Assembly (NCBI GenBank): GCA_016235165.1
Contig: JACRLX010000021.1
Location: forward strand, 186,001-250,000
DNA: 64,000 nucleotides
Origin: Rhodocyclales bacterium
Lineage (GTDB): Bacteria > Pseudomonadota > Gammaproteobacteria > Burkholderiales > Rhodocyclaceae
Reading direction: 5' to 3'
Below are positions 63,394 through 64,000 of this stretch, piece after piece; position 1 is the stretch's first letter; each line of letters begins with the position of its first letter. The position numbers and the translations under genes are program-made. Below the pieces are notes generated by a model. It searched no databases. It worked only from the letters and a program-made list of their open reading frames with translations, and was not told the DNA's origin.

Positions 63394-64000
63394 TCAGCCC
63401 TTCTTGAATCCATACGGATGCCAGTCTTCCGCCACCGAAGGAGGCGAAGGCCAGTTGCCATGCGGCGGCGGCGAAACAGTGGTCCATTCCAGCGAGGGCG
63501 AACCCCAGGGATTGTCGCCCGCCGGTTCGCCGTTGATTGCGCCAAGTATCCAGTTCAGCACGGCAATCGCGAAGCCGACGGCGAGAATCGCGGCACCGAC
63601 GGTCATCCACTGATGCGCGCCCTCGAACTGCGGAAAGTGGGCGTAGTCGTAGTAGCGACGCGGCATGCCTTCGACGCCGATGTCCATCATGATCCAGAAC
63701 ACGATATTGACGCCGACGAAGGTGATCCAGAATCCCAGCTTGCCCCAGAACTCGTTGTACATGCGCCCGGTCATCTTGGGAAACCAGTGATAAACGCCAC
63801 CGAAGATGGCAAAGGTTCCGGCGACGGCCATCACGTAATGGAAGTGTCCCACCACGTAATAGGTATCGGAAACGCCGATGGTCAGCGAAGGCACCGCCAG
63901 CGGGATGCCGGTCAGGCCGCCGATCAGGAACAGGAAGACGACACCCAGTGCATACAACATCGGCGTATTGAAAGCGATCGAGCCCTTGTAGAGCGTACCG
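63394..64000 (-). CDS. ctaD: Cytochrome c oxidase subunit I, C-terminal part (truncated by the window)
   Basis: About 202 C-terminal residues of a heme-copper oxidase subunit I; the 5' part lies beyond base 64000. The heme-ligating pair is in [20 protein letters not shown], followed by [20 protein letters not shown] and three further helices. The tail ends [14 protein letters not shown]. It heads the block that continues with SCO, ctaB and SCO. Confidence 0.92.
   Translation of the reverse strand, partial: GTLYKGSIAFNTPMLYALGVVFLFLIGGLTGIPLAVPSLTIGVSDTYYVVGHFHYVMAVAGTFAIFGGVYHWFPKMTGRMYNEFWGKLGFWITFVGVNIVFWIMMDIGVEGMPRRYYDYAHFPQFEGAHQWMTVGAAILAVGFAIAVLNWILGAINGEPAGDNPWGSPSLEWTTVSPPPHGNWPSPPSVAEDWHPYGFKKG

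Overview
The window is a dense, high-GC chromosomal segment from a betaproteobacterium. Gene content fits the Rhodocyclales/Nitrosomonadales side of the class: tolB-pal-cpoB following ybgC-tolQRA, ruvCAB upstream of it, lolB-ispE-tRNA(Gln)-prs-rplY-pth-ychF, ftsYEX before rpoH, an SAH riboswitch on ahcY, NnrS, and a cytochrome oxidase/SCO/heme-O-synthase block. The order placement is inference; no rRNA or species marker is present.

Layout. 1-5.7 kb: end of a glycosyltransferase-like gene, an SSS-family symporter, a membrane protein with a J-like N-terminus and a trypsin-like C-terminus, VanZ, a MazG-like hydrolase, a 2Fe-2S ferredoxin and a hydrolase. 5.7-10.8 kb: a NodI/NodJ-type ABC exporter whose two genes are split by about 3.4 kb of accessory DNA (AbiEii-type toxin module, XRE regulator, lower-GC secreted protein, a possible group II intron 3' remnant, DUF2442/DUF4160). 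10.8-18.6 kb: thiS-thiG, trmB, nnrS, an orphan MlaF-type ATPase, a two-component pair and an exported methyltransferase. 18.6-21.4 kb: initiator tRNA, SAH riboswitch, ahcY, a remnant gene and metF. 21.5-27.9 kb: a minus-strand block of HerA-like ATPase, TonB receptor, periplasmic binding protein and hybrid kinase. 28-36 kb: yebC, a DMT transporter, and ruvCAB interleaved with two glycan-related genes. 36-41 kb: Tol-Pal. 41-45 kb: queE, gluQ, a thioredoxin, a PAS sensor and hicAB. 45-52 kb: housekeeping operon. 52-64 kb: mutM, coaD, rsmD, two M16 peptidases, ftsYEX, rpoH under CIRCE, and oxidase assembly genes.

The strongest unexplained signal is a short dispersed repeat, called repeat A here (core AAAGTCGGCGCYGGCG followed by a variable base pair and ACGGCG). 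I find 16 copies in 64 kb, on both strands. Most lie inside genes, often at linkers or chain ends, and are read in several frames; the consensus has no stop codon in any of six frames. Two toxin-antitoxin-type cassettes (HTH/AbiEii and HicAB) share one architecture: each sits just downstream of a core gene, in the same orientation, between two copies of [end of that core gene + repeat A]. This suggests that repeat A can act as an insertion or recombination site for small defence/TA cassettes.

Other points worth a look: two long perfect inverted repeats (one covering the metF stop, one covering the tolR start and its Shine-Dalgarno), a three-domain glycan enzyme of 957 residues after ruvB, a 9-residue tandem duplication in RuvB, a hybrid kinase receiver with Asn in place of the phosphoacceptor Asp, and a perfect CIRCE operator on rpoH.
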